Shown in pieces: positions 17,654 through 26,171 of a DNA stretch of 64,000 nucleotides; position 1 is the first letter of the stretch; every line of letters begins with the position of its first letter. The DNA is from DASQYE01 sp036389315. Its GTDB lineage: Bacteria; Acidobacteriota; Blastocatellia; Pyrinomonadales; Pyrinomonadaceae. The notes beneath the pieces were generated by a model. The model made no database searches, was not told the origin of the DNA, and saw only the letters and a list, made by a program, of their open reading frames with translations. The position numbers were made by a program, and so were the translations under genes. The stretch is taken from positions 1-64,000 of the forward strand of contig DASVQF010000046.1 in the NCBI GenBank assembly GCA_036389315.1, read 5' to 3'.

Positions 17654-19648
17654 ATGATGAAACCTCTAATTTTAAGCCTCGCCGCGAGCCTCTGCCTTTT
17701 GCTCACAGTCCAGGCCGCCCCTGCCAAAGATACGTGGACGAGCGTCCGCTCACAGAACTTCTATCTGATCGGCAATGCTAGCGAGAAAGAGATCAGGCGC
17801 GTCGCCACCCGTCTCGAACAGTTCCGCGACGTATTCATGCGCCTCTTCCAGGGAGCCAACTTCGCGACGCCTGTGCCGACCACGGTGGTCGTCTTCAAAA
17901 GCCACGGCTCCTATAAACCTTACAAGCCTGTCTATGAGGGCAAAATCTCGGAGGTGGCCGGGTACTTCCAGGCCGGCGAGGATGTCAACTACATCACGCT
18001 GACGACGGAAGCCAACGGAGAGAACCCCTTCGGCACGATCTATCACGAGTACGTTCATCTGCTGGTGAACAACGGCTACGGCAAGAGCAACGTGCCGCCC
18101 TGGTTCAACGAGGGCCTGGCCGAATACTACAGCGCCTTCGACATAGAGGACGATAGAAAGGTCTACCTCGGTCGCTTGATTGACAACCACCTGCTGCTGC
18201 TCAGGCAACAACAGCGGCTCATTCCGCTCAAGACGCTCTTCGGCATAGACTACTACTCGCTGCACCGCAACAAGCGCGACGCGATGGGCCTCTTCTACGC
18301 GCAGTCCTGGGCGCTGGTGCATTACCTCATCCTCGGCAACAAGGGGCAGCGCCTCCCGCAGGTCGGCAAATTCTTTCAGCTTCTCGCGAAGAACGTCCCG
18401 ACCGAGCAGGCTTTCCTCGAAGCGTTTCAGACGGACTTCGCCGGCATGGAGAAGGAGCTGAAGAAGTACGTCGAGGGCCACACCTTCCAGGGACAGGTCG
18501 CGACCTTCGAGCACAAGCTTGAGTTCGACGCGACGATGCAGAGCGCGCCGCTGAGCGAAGCCGAGGCCGAGAGCTATCTGGGCGACCTCTTGCTGCACAC
18601 CAATCGTCTTGACGAAGCCGTGAAGCACTTAGAGCAGGCGCTCGCGCTCGATCCGAAGCAGAGCTTGGCCCACGCCTCGCTCGGCATGGCTCGCATGCGA
18701 CAGAGCCGCTTCGACGAGGCCAAGCAGCACTTACAACAGGCCACGGCCTTGAACACGGGCAGCTACCTGGCCCATTACTACTACGCTTATACGTTGAGCC
18801 GTCAGGGCATGGACGGGGCGGGCAGAGCTACCGGGTACTCGCCCGAGTCTGCGCGCGAGATGCGCGCGGCGCTACAGAAGTCCATCGAGCTGAAGCCGGA
18901 TTTTGCCGAAAACTATCACCTGCTGGCCTGGCTCGACCTGGTCACGGGCGAGCGGCTGGACGAAGGCAAGGAGTTAATCAAGAAGGCGCAGGCGCTCGCG
19001 CCCGGCAACGAGGAGTATGCCCTGGTGTTGGCCCAAATCCACCTTCGCCAGCAGAACCTTGAGGCCGCTCGTCAGACGGTCGAGCCGCTCGCGCGAAGCA
19101 GCAGCGGCGACCCGCAGACGCGAGCCAATGCACAATCGCTTCTGAACGCCATCACTTCCATACAGGAGCAGATGGCCCGCTACAAGAGCACGCGCGAGTC
19201 TGCTGATAACGCAGGCGGCGAGTCGCCCCGGCTCAGGAGGCGCACGGATAAGAGCGATGCTCCGCAAGCTATCGAAATAGAAGCCGTAGACGGGGGAGTG
19301 AGCAGTGAAGAGGCGCTCGCCATGGCGATGCAGGAGGCGCTACGCAAGCCGCTCGTGGGAGAGACGCGCGTGCAAGGGCTGCTCGTCCGAATCGACTGTG
19401 ACCAGAAGGGCGTCGTCTTTCTGATTAAGGTCGGCGACCGGATGCTGAAGCTTCAAAGCGAGGGCTTCGACAACCTGCATCTGGTGGCTTACACACAGGA
19501 CGCAGGGAGCCAGATCACCTGTGGAGCGCGCAAACCGGAAAACGCCGTCGTCATCACTTATCGCGCCTCAGCCGATGTGCGCGCCAGGGTGGACGGCCGA
19601 ATGGTGGCGATAGAGTTTGTGCCCGCCACCTTTCAGTTGAAGCAGTAA
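17654..19648 (+). CDS. Exported HExxH metallopeptidase-like protein with TPR repeats
   Basis: A 664-residue protein with a signal peptide (MMKPLILSLAASLCLLLTVQAAPA). Residues about 28-290 form a gluzincin-like peptidase domain of the DUF1570 kind: the zinc motif HEYVH at 131-135 and FNEGLAEYY, whose E153 would be the third zinc ligand. Residues about 310-500 contain at least five TPR motifs (for example SYLGDLLLHTNRLDEAVKHLEQALALDP). A basic linker and a C-terminal domain of about 110 residues follow. It presumably acts in the periplasm or at the cell surface; the substrate is unknown. It stands alone, divergent from padR and convergent with the O-methyltransferase gene, with a TGGGCCCA site in the 43-bp gap behind it. 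Confidence 0.85.
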   Translation: MMKPLILSLAASLCLLLTVQAAPAKDTWTSVRSQNFYLIGNASEKEIRRVATRLEQFRDVFMRLFQGANFATPVPTTVVVFKSHGSYKPYKPVYEGKISEVAGYFQAGEDVNYITLTTEANGENPFGTIYHEYVHLLVNNGYGKSNVPPWFNEGLAEYYSAFDIEDDRKVYLGRLIDNHLLLLRQQQRLIPLKTLFGIDYYSLHRNKRDAMGLFYAQSWALVHYLILGNKGQRLPQVGKFFQLLAKNVPTEQAFLEAFQTDFAGMEKELKKYVEGHTFQGQVATFEHKLEFDATMQSAPLSEAEAESYLGDLLLHTNRLDEAVKHLEQALALDPKQSLAHASLGMARMRQSRFDEAKQHLQQATALNTGSYLAHYYYAYTLSRQGMDGAGRATGYSPESAREMRAALQKSIELKPDFAENYHLLAWLDLVTGERLDEGKELIKKAQALAPGNEEYALVLAQIHLRQQNLEAARQTVEPLARSSSGDPQTRANAQSLLNAITSIQEQMARYKSTRESADNAGGESPRLRRRTDKSDAPQAIEIEAVDGGVSSEEALAMAMQEALRKPLVGETRVQGLLVRIDCDQKGVVFLIKVGDRMLKLQSEGFDNLHLVAYTQDAGSQITCGARKPENAVVITYRASADVRARVDGRMVAIEFVPATFQLKQ

Positions 19649-19691
19649 AGGCGCTTGGGCCCATCAGGGCCGGATTCCTTTCGTGATTGCG

Positions 19692-20705
19692 TCACTTGAC
19701 GGCGACGACCATCGAATCCGGCCCGACCAGGTGCTCCACGTACGTCCGCGAGAAACCGGCTTCGCGCATCCACGCGCAACAGTCCGCTCCCGTGTAGTCG
19801 AATCCGCCGGGCGTCTCGATCAGCATGTTCAAGCTCATCAGCAGCCCGAGCGTATTCGCGCGCCGCTCGTCGTCAATCAGGGCCTCGAAAATTATCAGCG
19901 CGCCGCCCTCTGGGAGCGCCTCGTACGCCTTCTTCAAGAGCACGCGCTTCTCTTCCATATTCCAGTCGTGCAGGATATGGCCCATCACCAGCACGTCCGC
20001 AGAGGGCAGCGGGTCACGGAAAAAGTCTCCGGGGTAAAAGCGCAGCCGCTCGGAGAGCCCATGCCGCGCGACATATTTCTCGAAGACCGGGCCCACCGAC
20101 GGCAGGTCGAAAATCCCGCCCGTGAGGTGCGGGTGGGCCAGGGCGACTTGCACGGGCACGCCGCCCTGCGCCCCGCCGATGTCAATGAAGGTGCGATAGT
20201 TCTTCCACGGAAACTTCTCCGCTATCTGGCGGGCCGCGCCGAGGCTGAGGCCCGTCATGGCGCTCAGGAAATCTTCCAACCGCTCCGGCTCGGCGTAGAG
20301 AGCCTCGAAGAAATTGCCGCCGCTCTTTGCCTCGTTCTGCGGCCGACCCGTCTGCAAAGCCTCCGTCAGCCTCCCCCAGAAAGGATAGAGACGCGTGTTT
20401 GCCATCTCCAGCATCCCGCCGATGTAGGAGGGCTTGGCCCGGTCAAGAAACGTGTCCGCCTCGGGCGTGTTACGGTAGAGCCCTGCGGCGTCGCGTTCGA
20501 GCATCCTGAGAGAAACGAGCGCATCGAGGAAGTCTCGCACCGCGCGCGGGTGAAGCCTCAGCCGCTCGCCAACGGTCTCGGCCGTCATCGGGCCCTTCGC
20601 CAGCTCTGTGAAAAGCCGTAGCTCCACGGCGCTCAGCAGCGTCTTCGAGGCCCAGAACCCCAGGCCCAGTTGCATTATCTGGTCAGGCGTGACTGTTCCG
20701 CTCAT
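19692..20705 (-). CDS. SAM-dependent O-methyltransferase (plant/hydroxyindole OMT type)
   Basis: A 337-residue enzyme of the AdoMet methyltransferase family 2. An N-terminal winged-helix dimerisation domain (about 12-90) contains VELRLFTELAKGPMTAETVG. The Rossmann domain has the AdoMet loop FIDIGGAQGG and the expected downstream elements DLPSV and PGDFF. The general-base histidine is in GHILHDWNMEEKRVLLKK. Relatives methylate hydroxyls of small aromatic or polyketide metabolites, carotenoid-type hydroxyls or N-acetylserotonin. No biosynthetic cluster is visible, so the substrate remains open. It is transcribed opposite to the preceding TPR peptidase. Confidence 0.85.
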   Translation of the reverse strand: MSGTVTPDQIMQLGLGFWASKTLLSAVELRLFTELAKGPMTAETVGERLRLHPRAVRDFLDALVSLRMLERDAAGLYRNTPEADTFLDRAKPSYIGGMLEMANTRLYPFWGRLTEALQTGRPQNEAKSGGNFFEALYAEPERLEDFLSAMTGLSLGAARQIAEKFPWKNYRTFIDIGGAQGGVPVQVALAHPHLTGGIFDLPSVGPVFEKYVARHGLSERLRFYPGDFFRDPLPSADVLVMGHILHDWNMEEKRVLLKKAYEALPEGGALIIFEALIDDERRANTLGLLMSLNMLIETPGGFDYTGADCCAWMREAGFSRTYVEHLVGPDSMVVAVK

Positions 20706-20780
20706 CTATCTCTCCCTCGTCCGTGGCCCAGGTGGGCGGCACGGTGAAATCGCTCCGTCCGTAGGAGCCTGCCTCACCTC

Positions 20781-22259
20781 TTAACGCGCAAAAATTTGTC
20801 TTTCTAAATCACCTCCGGCTCTCACAATTTCTTTGAACCCGCGCCCTGCGCCACGGGCAGCCGCGCCGCGCTCTCTGCCCATGACTGTGCGACCGAGGCC
20901 GACTTGCTGCATGGCGCGCGGAATCTCGCGGTTGCGCATAAACCAGGCCCAGACATTGCCTGTCCGCAGGTTCTCGGCGCTGAGCAGGATGATGCCGACG
21001 TTGATGCCGATCACGTCCGGCCCGATCCATCCCGTCAGCGGATTGAAAGCGTCCGTGAAACCGTAACGACCATAGACCTTATCGCCGAACCTCTCCTTCA
21101 TCTCGCGCAGCGCCCGAATCGTAATCTCGGGCGTGAACTGTAGCGAGCCGCCCGCGGCCGACGGCACGACCGTCCCGTCAATGGCCGGGTCACGCGGCGG
21201 CCCTCCCCAGGCCACGTATCCTTTCGCGCTGTCGGAAGCCGTGATGCCCCACACGTTCTGCGAATAGTCGGGGAACTCTTTGGACAAGTCCAGGCAGAAG
21301 GCGCGGTGTGCGCGCGTGGCCGCGACGGAGTTGGCGAAGTAGTCCGTGTATGGATACCAAGCCTCGCGCCGCCCGCGAAAATCTACCCAGGCGTGCGAAT
21401 ACTGGTGCGTGAAGATGGGCCCATCGCTCAGATAAGTATAGCCGGCGTAGGTGATGCGCTTGCGGCTCCAGGCCAGCCAGGAGCGTGGCGTGATCGCGTG
21501 CGAGGGCGAGCCCACTGCGAGCAGTTGCAGTATGAGGTGCTCGCTATAACTGTCCCAGCGAGGTTTGAGAAAGCCCGTCTCTGCGCGCCAGCCGTGCGAA
21601 AGGAGCGTCGGATGGCCCGCCAGCATCCAGCCGAAATCAACGCGCTCGTAGATGAGCGTCGCGAGCCGCACGATCTCGGCATCGGCGCGGAAGTAGCTCC
21701 TGGCCGTCAGGACTCCGCCGAGCAGCAGCGCCGTATCAATGGACGAAAACTCGCTCCTCCATCTTCTCTCGCCCGTCGGCTGATCCATCCAGTGATAGAA
21801 CCAGCCGTGCGCTGCTTCGGCCCTGTAGGCGAAGAAGCGCAGGGTCGTGCGGACACGCTCGCGCGCCTCCTCCCGATTTATCCAGCGACGTTCGGCCGCG
21901 ATGCACAGCGCCGTGAGGCCGAAGCCCGTGGCGGCGCTGCTGGCTATGCGGTAACTGGGCTCGCCCTCCGCGTGGCTCCGTCCGTCCGTGTGCGCGCGAT
22001 CCAGGACGAGACCTGTGTGCGGGTCTGCGTGATCCCAGAAGTATTGGAACGCGCGGCGCGACAAGTCTTCCAGGAAGGCTTCGTCTGCGGCCGAGAGGCG
22101 CGTTGACGAAGGGTATGCTGAGCTTTGAAAGCGCGGCTGAGCTTGAGCAGACCAGGCTCGGCACTGAAGCGCGCAGACCAGCAGGAGCAGTAGAGAGGCG
22201 CGCAAAGCCCGGCGCGTGATGAGTTGAGCGGTGCGCGGAAATCTTCTCGCGGGTGGCAT
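20781..22259 (-). CDS. Exported glucoamylase-family protein (GH144-like, probable beta-1,2-glucanase)
   Basis: A 492-residue protein with an N-terminal basic region and hydrophobic signal peptide (ALRASLLLLLVCALQC). The mature part is an alpha/alpha-barrel of the PF10091 glycoamylase domain: RRAFQYFWDHADPHTGL, SYRIASSAATGFGLTALCIA, GWFYHWMD, FSSIDTALLLGG, YSEHLILQLLA, IFTHQYSHAWVDFR and YGFTDAFNP are typical. Characterised members of this domain in family GH144 are endo-beta-1,2-glucanases. The adjacent GH3 enzyme on the same strand, ending 33 bp upstream, would hydrolyse the released sophorose or short oligosaccharides. Substrate assignment is inferred from the family. No strong ribosome-binding site precedes the ATG, so translation may be coupled to the GH3 gene. 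Confidence 0.75.
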   Translation of the reverse strand: MPPARRFPRTAQLITRRALRASLLLLLVCALQCRAWSAQAQPRFQSSAYPSSTRLSAADEAFLEDLSRRAFQYFWDHADPHTGLVLDRAHTDGRSHAEGEPSYRIASSAATGFGLTALCIAAERRWINREEARERVRTTLRFFAYRAEAAHGWFYHWMDQPTGERRWRSEFSSIDTALLLGGVLTARSYFRADAEIVRLATLIYERVDFGWMLAGHPTLLSHGWRAETGFLKPRWDSYSEHLILQLLAVGSPSHAITPRSWLAWSRKRITYAGYTYLSDGPIFTHQYSHAWVDFRGRREAWYPYTDYFANSVAATRAHRAFCLDLSKEFPDYSQNVWGITASDSAKGYVAWGGPPRDPAIDGTVVPSAAGGSLQFTPEITIRALREMKERFGDKVYGRYGFTDAFNPLTGWIGPDVIGINVGIILLSAENLRTGNVWAWFMRNREIPRAMQQVGLGRTVMGRERGAAARGAGRGFKEIVRAGGDLERQIFAR

Positions 22260-22292
22260 AAGTTCAGAGAGGCTTTTCGGGCCTGCTTAGCT

Positions 22293-24632
22293 CTATCGTC
22301 CGACGACTTCAAAACTGGCTTCGAGGCCGCCCTGTGAGCTTGTCCCGGCGAACACTTTGAACGCGCCGGGCTCGACGACAAAACGCATCTCGCGGTTGTA
22401 GAAGCCGAGGTGCTCCGGCCCGAGCGTGAATGTGACGCGTCGCCGCTCGCCCGGCCGCAGTGTCACTCTCTCGAAGCCTTTCAACTCCCTGACGGGCCGC
22501 GTCACGCTTGCCGCCACGTCTCGGATGTAGAGCTGCACGACCTCGTCGCCCGCGCGCCGTCCCGTGTTCTCGACTTCGACGCTCGCCGTCAAGGTTTCGG
22601 TTGGGCCAATGCGCGGCGCGCTCAAGCGCAGGTCTGCGAGGCGAAACTCTGTGTAGCTCAGGCCGTAGCCGAAGGGGAAGAGCGGCGTCCAGGGCGCGTC
22701 CAGGTATTTAGACGAATACTTGTTATTTGCGTCGGGCGGGCGTCCGGTGTTCTTGTGGTTGTAATAGATGGGCACTTGGCCCACCGTGCGCGGGAACGTG
22801 ACGGGCAGCTTCCCGCCCGGATTGACATCTCCGAACAGGACATCTGCGATGCCGTTTCCTCCCTGCGTTCCGGCGAACCACGTTTCGAGAATGGCCGGCG
22901 AGTTCTCCGCTATCCAATTGATCGTCAAGGGGCGGCCGTTCATCAAGACTACACAGTAGGGCTTGCCCGTGTCGTGAATTGCCCGGATCAGTTCCATCTG
23001 TCTTCCGGGAAGGTCTAGCGAGGTGCGCGAGGCAGCTTCGCCGCTCATCTCGGCCGTCTCGCCGACGGCCAGGACGACCACGTCCGCCTCGCGTGCCAGG
23101 CGCACGGCCTGCTCTATGGAATCCGGTGCGGTCGGAGTCGTCGCAAGGCGCGCGGCCTCTGTGTCGGCTGCCTGCGCGACGTTTGTGCCTCCGGCGTTCG
23201 TCGTGCCGGGAGCGGCCGCGTCGTAGTTGCCCGTCACGCCCCGGCCTTCAATCGCCACGCCCTTCGCGTGCAGGACTCTCGTCTGCGGCGAGACTTTGGC
23301 CTTGATTCCCGAGAGGAGCGTGACCGTATCTTCGGCGCGACCGTCGCCCGCCCAGGAGCCAAGCATGGCCTTCGGGTCATCTGCGAGCGGGCCGATGACG
23401 GCTATGGTGCGTAGAGTTTTGCTGAGCGGCAGCGTCTCGCGCTCATTCCTGAGGAGCACCATCGAGCGGGCGGCCGTCGAGCGCGCGACCGCCAGATTCT
23501 CGCGGCTCAAGATGAGCGAGCGTTCGCGCCCCGCGTCGGCGTAGGGTCTCTCGAAGAGGCCGAGGCGGAACTTGATGCGAAGGATGCGGCGGACGGCTTC
23601 GTCTACGGTCGCCATTGAAAGCTTCCCTTGCTTAATCAGCTCTGCTCCGTGCTTATTGTAGAGGCGGCTGACCATCTCCATGTCCACGCCCGCCGTGAGG
23701 GCCAACTGCGCCGCCTCCGCCTCATTAGCGGGCACGCCATGATTGAGCGTCTCGCGCACGGATTCGTAGTCGCTGACGACAAAGCCGTCGAACTTCCATT
23801 CGTCGCGCAGTATTCCGGTGAGCGTGAAGGGATTGGCCGAAGCGGGCACGCCGTTGAGGTCGTTGAAGGCGCTCATGAACGTGCCCACGCCAGCCTCGGC
23901 CGCAGCCTTGAAGGGCGGCAGGTAAATCTCGCGCAGCTCCCTTTCGGACATGTCAACCGTATTGTAGTCGCGCCCGGCCTCGGCCGCGCCGTATGCGACC
24001 CAGTGCTTGGCGCAGGCCAGGAGCTTGTCGGGCGCGCCGTAATCTCTGCCCTGAAACCCGAGGACGCGGGCCCGGCCGAGAACAGCGCCGAGGTAAGGGT
24101 CTTCGCCAGCGCCTTCGACGATGCGCCCCCAGCGAGCGTCGCGCGCGATGTCGAGCATGGGCGCAAACGTCCATCGCACGCCGGCCGCAGAGGCTTCCTG
24201 CGCGGCCGCCGAGGCTGCGCGCTCGACCGTCTGAGCGTCCCAACTGCTCGCCTCGCCGAGCGGCACTGGAAAGATCGTGCGGTAGCCGTGAATCACGTCG
24301 AAGCCGTAGAGCAGCGGTATCTTCAAGCGCGACTCTTCGACCGCCGCGCGCTGCAACTCGTTCGTGCGCGCGACGCCCCGCACGTTCAAGGTCGAGCCGA
24401 GCAAGCCCCGTCGCGCCAGGTCAAGATGCTCGGGCCGAAAATTCCCGTTCGCTTCGCCGTCGAGTTGCTGAAGCTGTCCGAGCTTCTCTTCCAGAGTCAT
24501 CTGCTTGAGCAGCGCCTCGACCCTGCTTTCGATATTGGCCCGCGCTGGCTGTTGCTGCCCTGCCGTGGCCTGAAAGCTCAGCGTGAGGAGTAACGCGATC
24601 AGCAGAAGGCTCGTCAATTTTGCCAGCTTCAT
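22293..24632 (-). CDS. bglX: Periplasmic beta-glucosidase, GH3 (BglX-like)
   Basis: A 779-residue exported enzyme. A signal peptide (KLTSLLLIALLLTLSFQATA) precedes the GH3 N-terminal TIM barrel (about 40-360), with MTLEEKLGQLQQ, KHWVAYGAAEAGRDYN and the nucleophile-containing GFVVSDYESV, where Y replaces the W that usually follows SD. The alpha/beta sandwich domain has VVLAVGETAEMSGEAASR, and a C-terminal FnIII-like domain starts near RLSAPRIGPTETLTAS. It releases glucose from beta-glucosides; together with the GH144-like gene it may complete beta-1,2-glucan breakdown. The start at 24632 is preferred to the ATG three codons upstream because AAGGA abuts that earlier ATG but is eight bases from this one. 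Confidence 0.9.
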   Translation of the reverse strand: MKLAKLTSLLLIALLLTLSFQATAGQQQPARANIESRVEALLKQMTLEEKLGQLQQLDGEANGNFRPEHLDLARRGLLGSTLNVRGVARTNELQRAAVEESRLKIPLLYGFDVIHGYRTIFPVPLGEASSWDAQTVERAASAAAQEASAAGVRWTFAPMLDIARDARWGRIVEGAGEDPYLGAVLGRARVLGFQGRDYGAPDKLLACAKHWVAYGAAEAGRDYNTVDMSERELREIYLPPFKAAAEAGVGTFMSAFNDLNGVPASANPFTLTGILRDEWKFDGFVVSDYESVRETLNHGVPANEAEAAQLALTAGVDMEMVSRLYNKHGAELIKQGKLSMATVDEAVRRILRIKFRLGLFERPYADAGRERSLILSRENLAVARSTAARSMVLLRNERETLPLSKTLRTIAVIGPLADDPKAMLGSWAGDGRAEDTVTLLSGIKAKVSPQTRVLHAKGVAIEGRGVTGNYDAAAPGTTNAGGTNVAQAADTEAARLATTPTAPDSIEQAVRLAREADVVVLAVGETAEMSGEAASRTSLDLPGRQMELIRAIHDTGKPYCVVLMNGRPLTINWIAENSPAILETWFAGTQGGNGIADVLFGDVNPGGKLPVTFPRTVGQVPIYYNHKNTGRPPDANNKYSSKYLDAPWTPLFPFGYGLSYTEFRLADLRLSAPRIGPTETLTASVEVENTGRRAGDEVVQLYIRDVAASVTRPVRELKGFERVTLRPGERRRVTFTLGPEHLGFYNREMRFVVEPGAFKVFAGTSSQGGLEASFEVVGR

Positions 24633-24678
24633 TTTCAGCATTCCTTGAGATGGGACAGCAGACCGCTGCGGCTTAAAT

Positions 24679-24708
24679 TTGCTGCGCGACTAGAGCGTTC
24701 AGTATACT
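24679..24708 (+). promoter_or_regulatory. Promoter of the TPR gene
   Basis: -35 TTGCTG (24679-24684) and -10 TATACT (24703-24708) are spaced by 18 bp. Transcription would begin near 24715, which rules out the upstream ATG at 24645 and supports the start at 24747. Confidence 0.6.
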
Positions 24709-24746
24709 ACAACACCAACGGCACGCCCGGCGCGTCTCTTATCCGG

Positions 24747-26132
24747 ATGAAGCATTGGCCCATCAGACCCATCAGACAATGGCTGGCCCGCAGAGTCTCG
24801 CTTAAGCGGGCCGCCTGCTCCGCCGTAGCCTGCGGCCTCTTTCTGCCTTTCAACTCCCTCGCTCTCGGCCAGCAGGGACGAGAGCCACAGGCACGCAGAC
24901 AGGCCGGTGGGCCCAACCTCCAGGATGAGCGCGCTGCTACTGTTTCCTTGCGCGAGGCGGCCGCGCTGCTTCAGGCCGGTAAGCTGGACGAAGCCGAGCC
25001 GATCTTGCGCCGCGTGATCGCAAGCGAGCCGCAATCTCCGGACGCGCACGGCCTGCTCGGCGTCATACTCGACCGGCGCGGAAGAGCCGCAGAGGCCGAG
25101 CGCGAGTACAGAGAGGCGCTCAAGCTCAACCCTCGGGCCATCTCCGCGCTCGCCAACCTCGGCGTCCTGCTGGCCCGCACGGGCCGCACCGCTCAGGCCA
25201 TAGAGGCTTTTGAATCCGTCCTTAAACTGTCGCCTCAACATCCGCAGGCGACCTTCAATCTCGGCATCGCTCTCTACAACTCGAACCGTTTTGAAGAGGC
25301 CGCCGCACGCCTGGAAGCGGCCTCGGCCCTTGCGCCCGGGACGGCCGAGCCGCTCTACTACCTGGGCCTGGTGGCTTCGGCACGCGGGGACGGCGAGGCG
25401 GCCGTGCGCTTTTGGGAGAAGGCGCTTGCCGTTCGTCCCCGTTTTCCCGAAGTGAGCTTCATGCTCGGCGAAGAGCTGAGGAAGATGCGCCGCATAGAGG
25501 AGTCGAAGCAGTACTACGAGCGCGCGCTCGCCGAGGACTCTACAAAGGTGGTCTACTTCATACGGCTCGGCGGCGTCTATCTGCTGCTTAAGCTTCCCGC
25601 GCAGGCACTAGAGACGTTCGAGCGCGCACGCGGGCTCTTTCCCAGTGTGGCGGAGCTGAACTACTTCGTCGGCATCTCGGCACGCGCCAAAGGCGATTAC
25701 GCTCTGGCCGACTCGTCTCTGCGCAGGATGCTCGCGCTTCAGCCCGACAACTTCGACGCGTTGGCCCAACTGGGCTTCGTCGTCGGCGAGCGCGGCGATT
25801 ACCGCGAGGCCGAAGCCTTGCTGCGTCGCGCCGTCGCACTCAACGACAAACATTTCTACGCCCATTACGACCTCGGCCGCCTGCTGGTCAAAGAGAAGCG
25901 GCTCGAAGAAGCGATACCCGTCCTACAGCGCGCCGCCCAGCTTAAGCCCGCAAACGCGAGCGTCCATTACCAGCTCTTCATGGCCTTCTCGCGCCTCAAG
26001 CGCAAGGAGGAGGCCGCAAGCGAGCTGGCCATCTTCAAGCGCCTGGACGCGGAGGGCAGGACTCGCAAACAAGCGGACGACGACCTTGAGCAAGTTACTA
26101 ATGATGAAGGAGGAAGGATGAAGGATGAATAG
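24747..26132 (+). CDS. Exported TPR-repeat protein
   Basis: A 461-residue protein. A hydrophobic segment (CSAVACGLFLPFNSLALG) follows a basic N-terminus and acts as signal peptide or anchor. From about residue 60 onward it is built of some ten TPR units, such as LLQAGKLDEAEPILRRVIASEP and LGVLLARTGRTAQAIEAFESVLKLSP, with no other domain. It probably scaffolds protein interactions in the periplasm. The start is set by the promoter at 24679-24708. The last codons (GGRMKDE) lie inside the stem of the terminator behind it, so the extreme C-terminus is dictated by the GGATGA-rich hairpin and is unlikely to matter functionally. It is divergent from bglX. Confidence 0.85.
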   Translation: MKHWPIRPIRQWLARRVSLKRAACSAVACGLFLPFNSLALGQQGREPQARRQAGGPNLQDERAATVSLREAAALLQAGKLDEAEPILRRVIASEPQSPDAHGLLGVILDRRGRAAEAEREYREALKLNPRAISALANLGVLLARTGRTAQAIEAFESVLKLSPQHPQATFNLGIALYNSNRFEEAAARLEAASALAPGTAEPLYYLGLVASARGDGEAAVRFWEKALAVRPRFPEVSFMLGEELRKMRRIEESKQYYERALAEDSTKVVYFIRLGGVYLLLKLPAQALETFERARGLFPSVAELNYFVGISARAKGDYALADSSLRRMLALQPDNFDALAQLGFVVGERGDYREAEALLRRAVALNDKHFYAHYDLGRLLVKEKRLEEAIPVLQRAAQLKPANASVHYQLFMAFSRLKRKEEAASELAIFKRLDAEGRTRKQADDDLEQVTNDEGGRMKDE

Positions 26133-26170
26133 AAAGCCAAAACAGCTTTTCATTCATCCTTCATCCTTTC
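26116..26170. terminator. Bidirectional intrinsic terminator
   Basis: A perfect 15-bp inverted repeat (GGATGAAGGATGAAT at 26116-26130 and its complement at 26152-26166) encloses a second stem AAAGC/GCTTT (26133-26137 with 26145-26149). It is followed by a T-rich stretch on the plus strand. It separates the convergent TPR and TonB-receptor genes and overlaps the stop codon of the former. Confidence 0.8.
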
Positions 26171-26171
26171 T

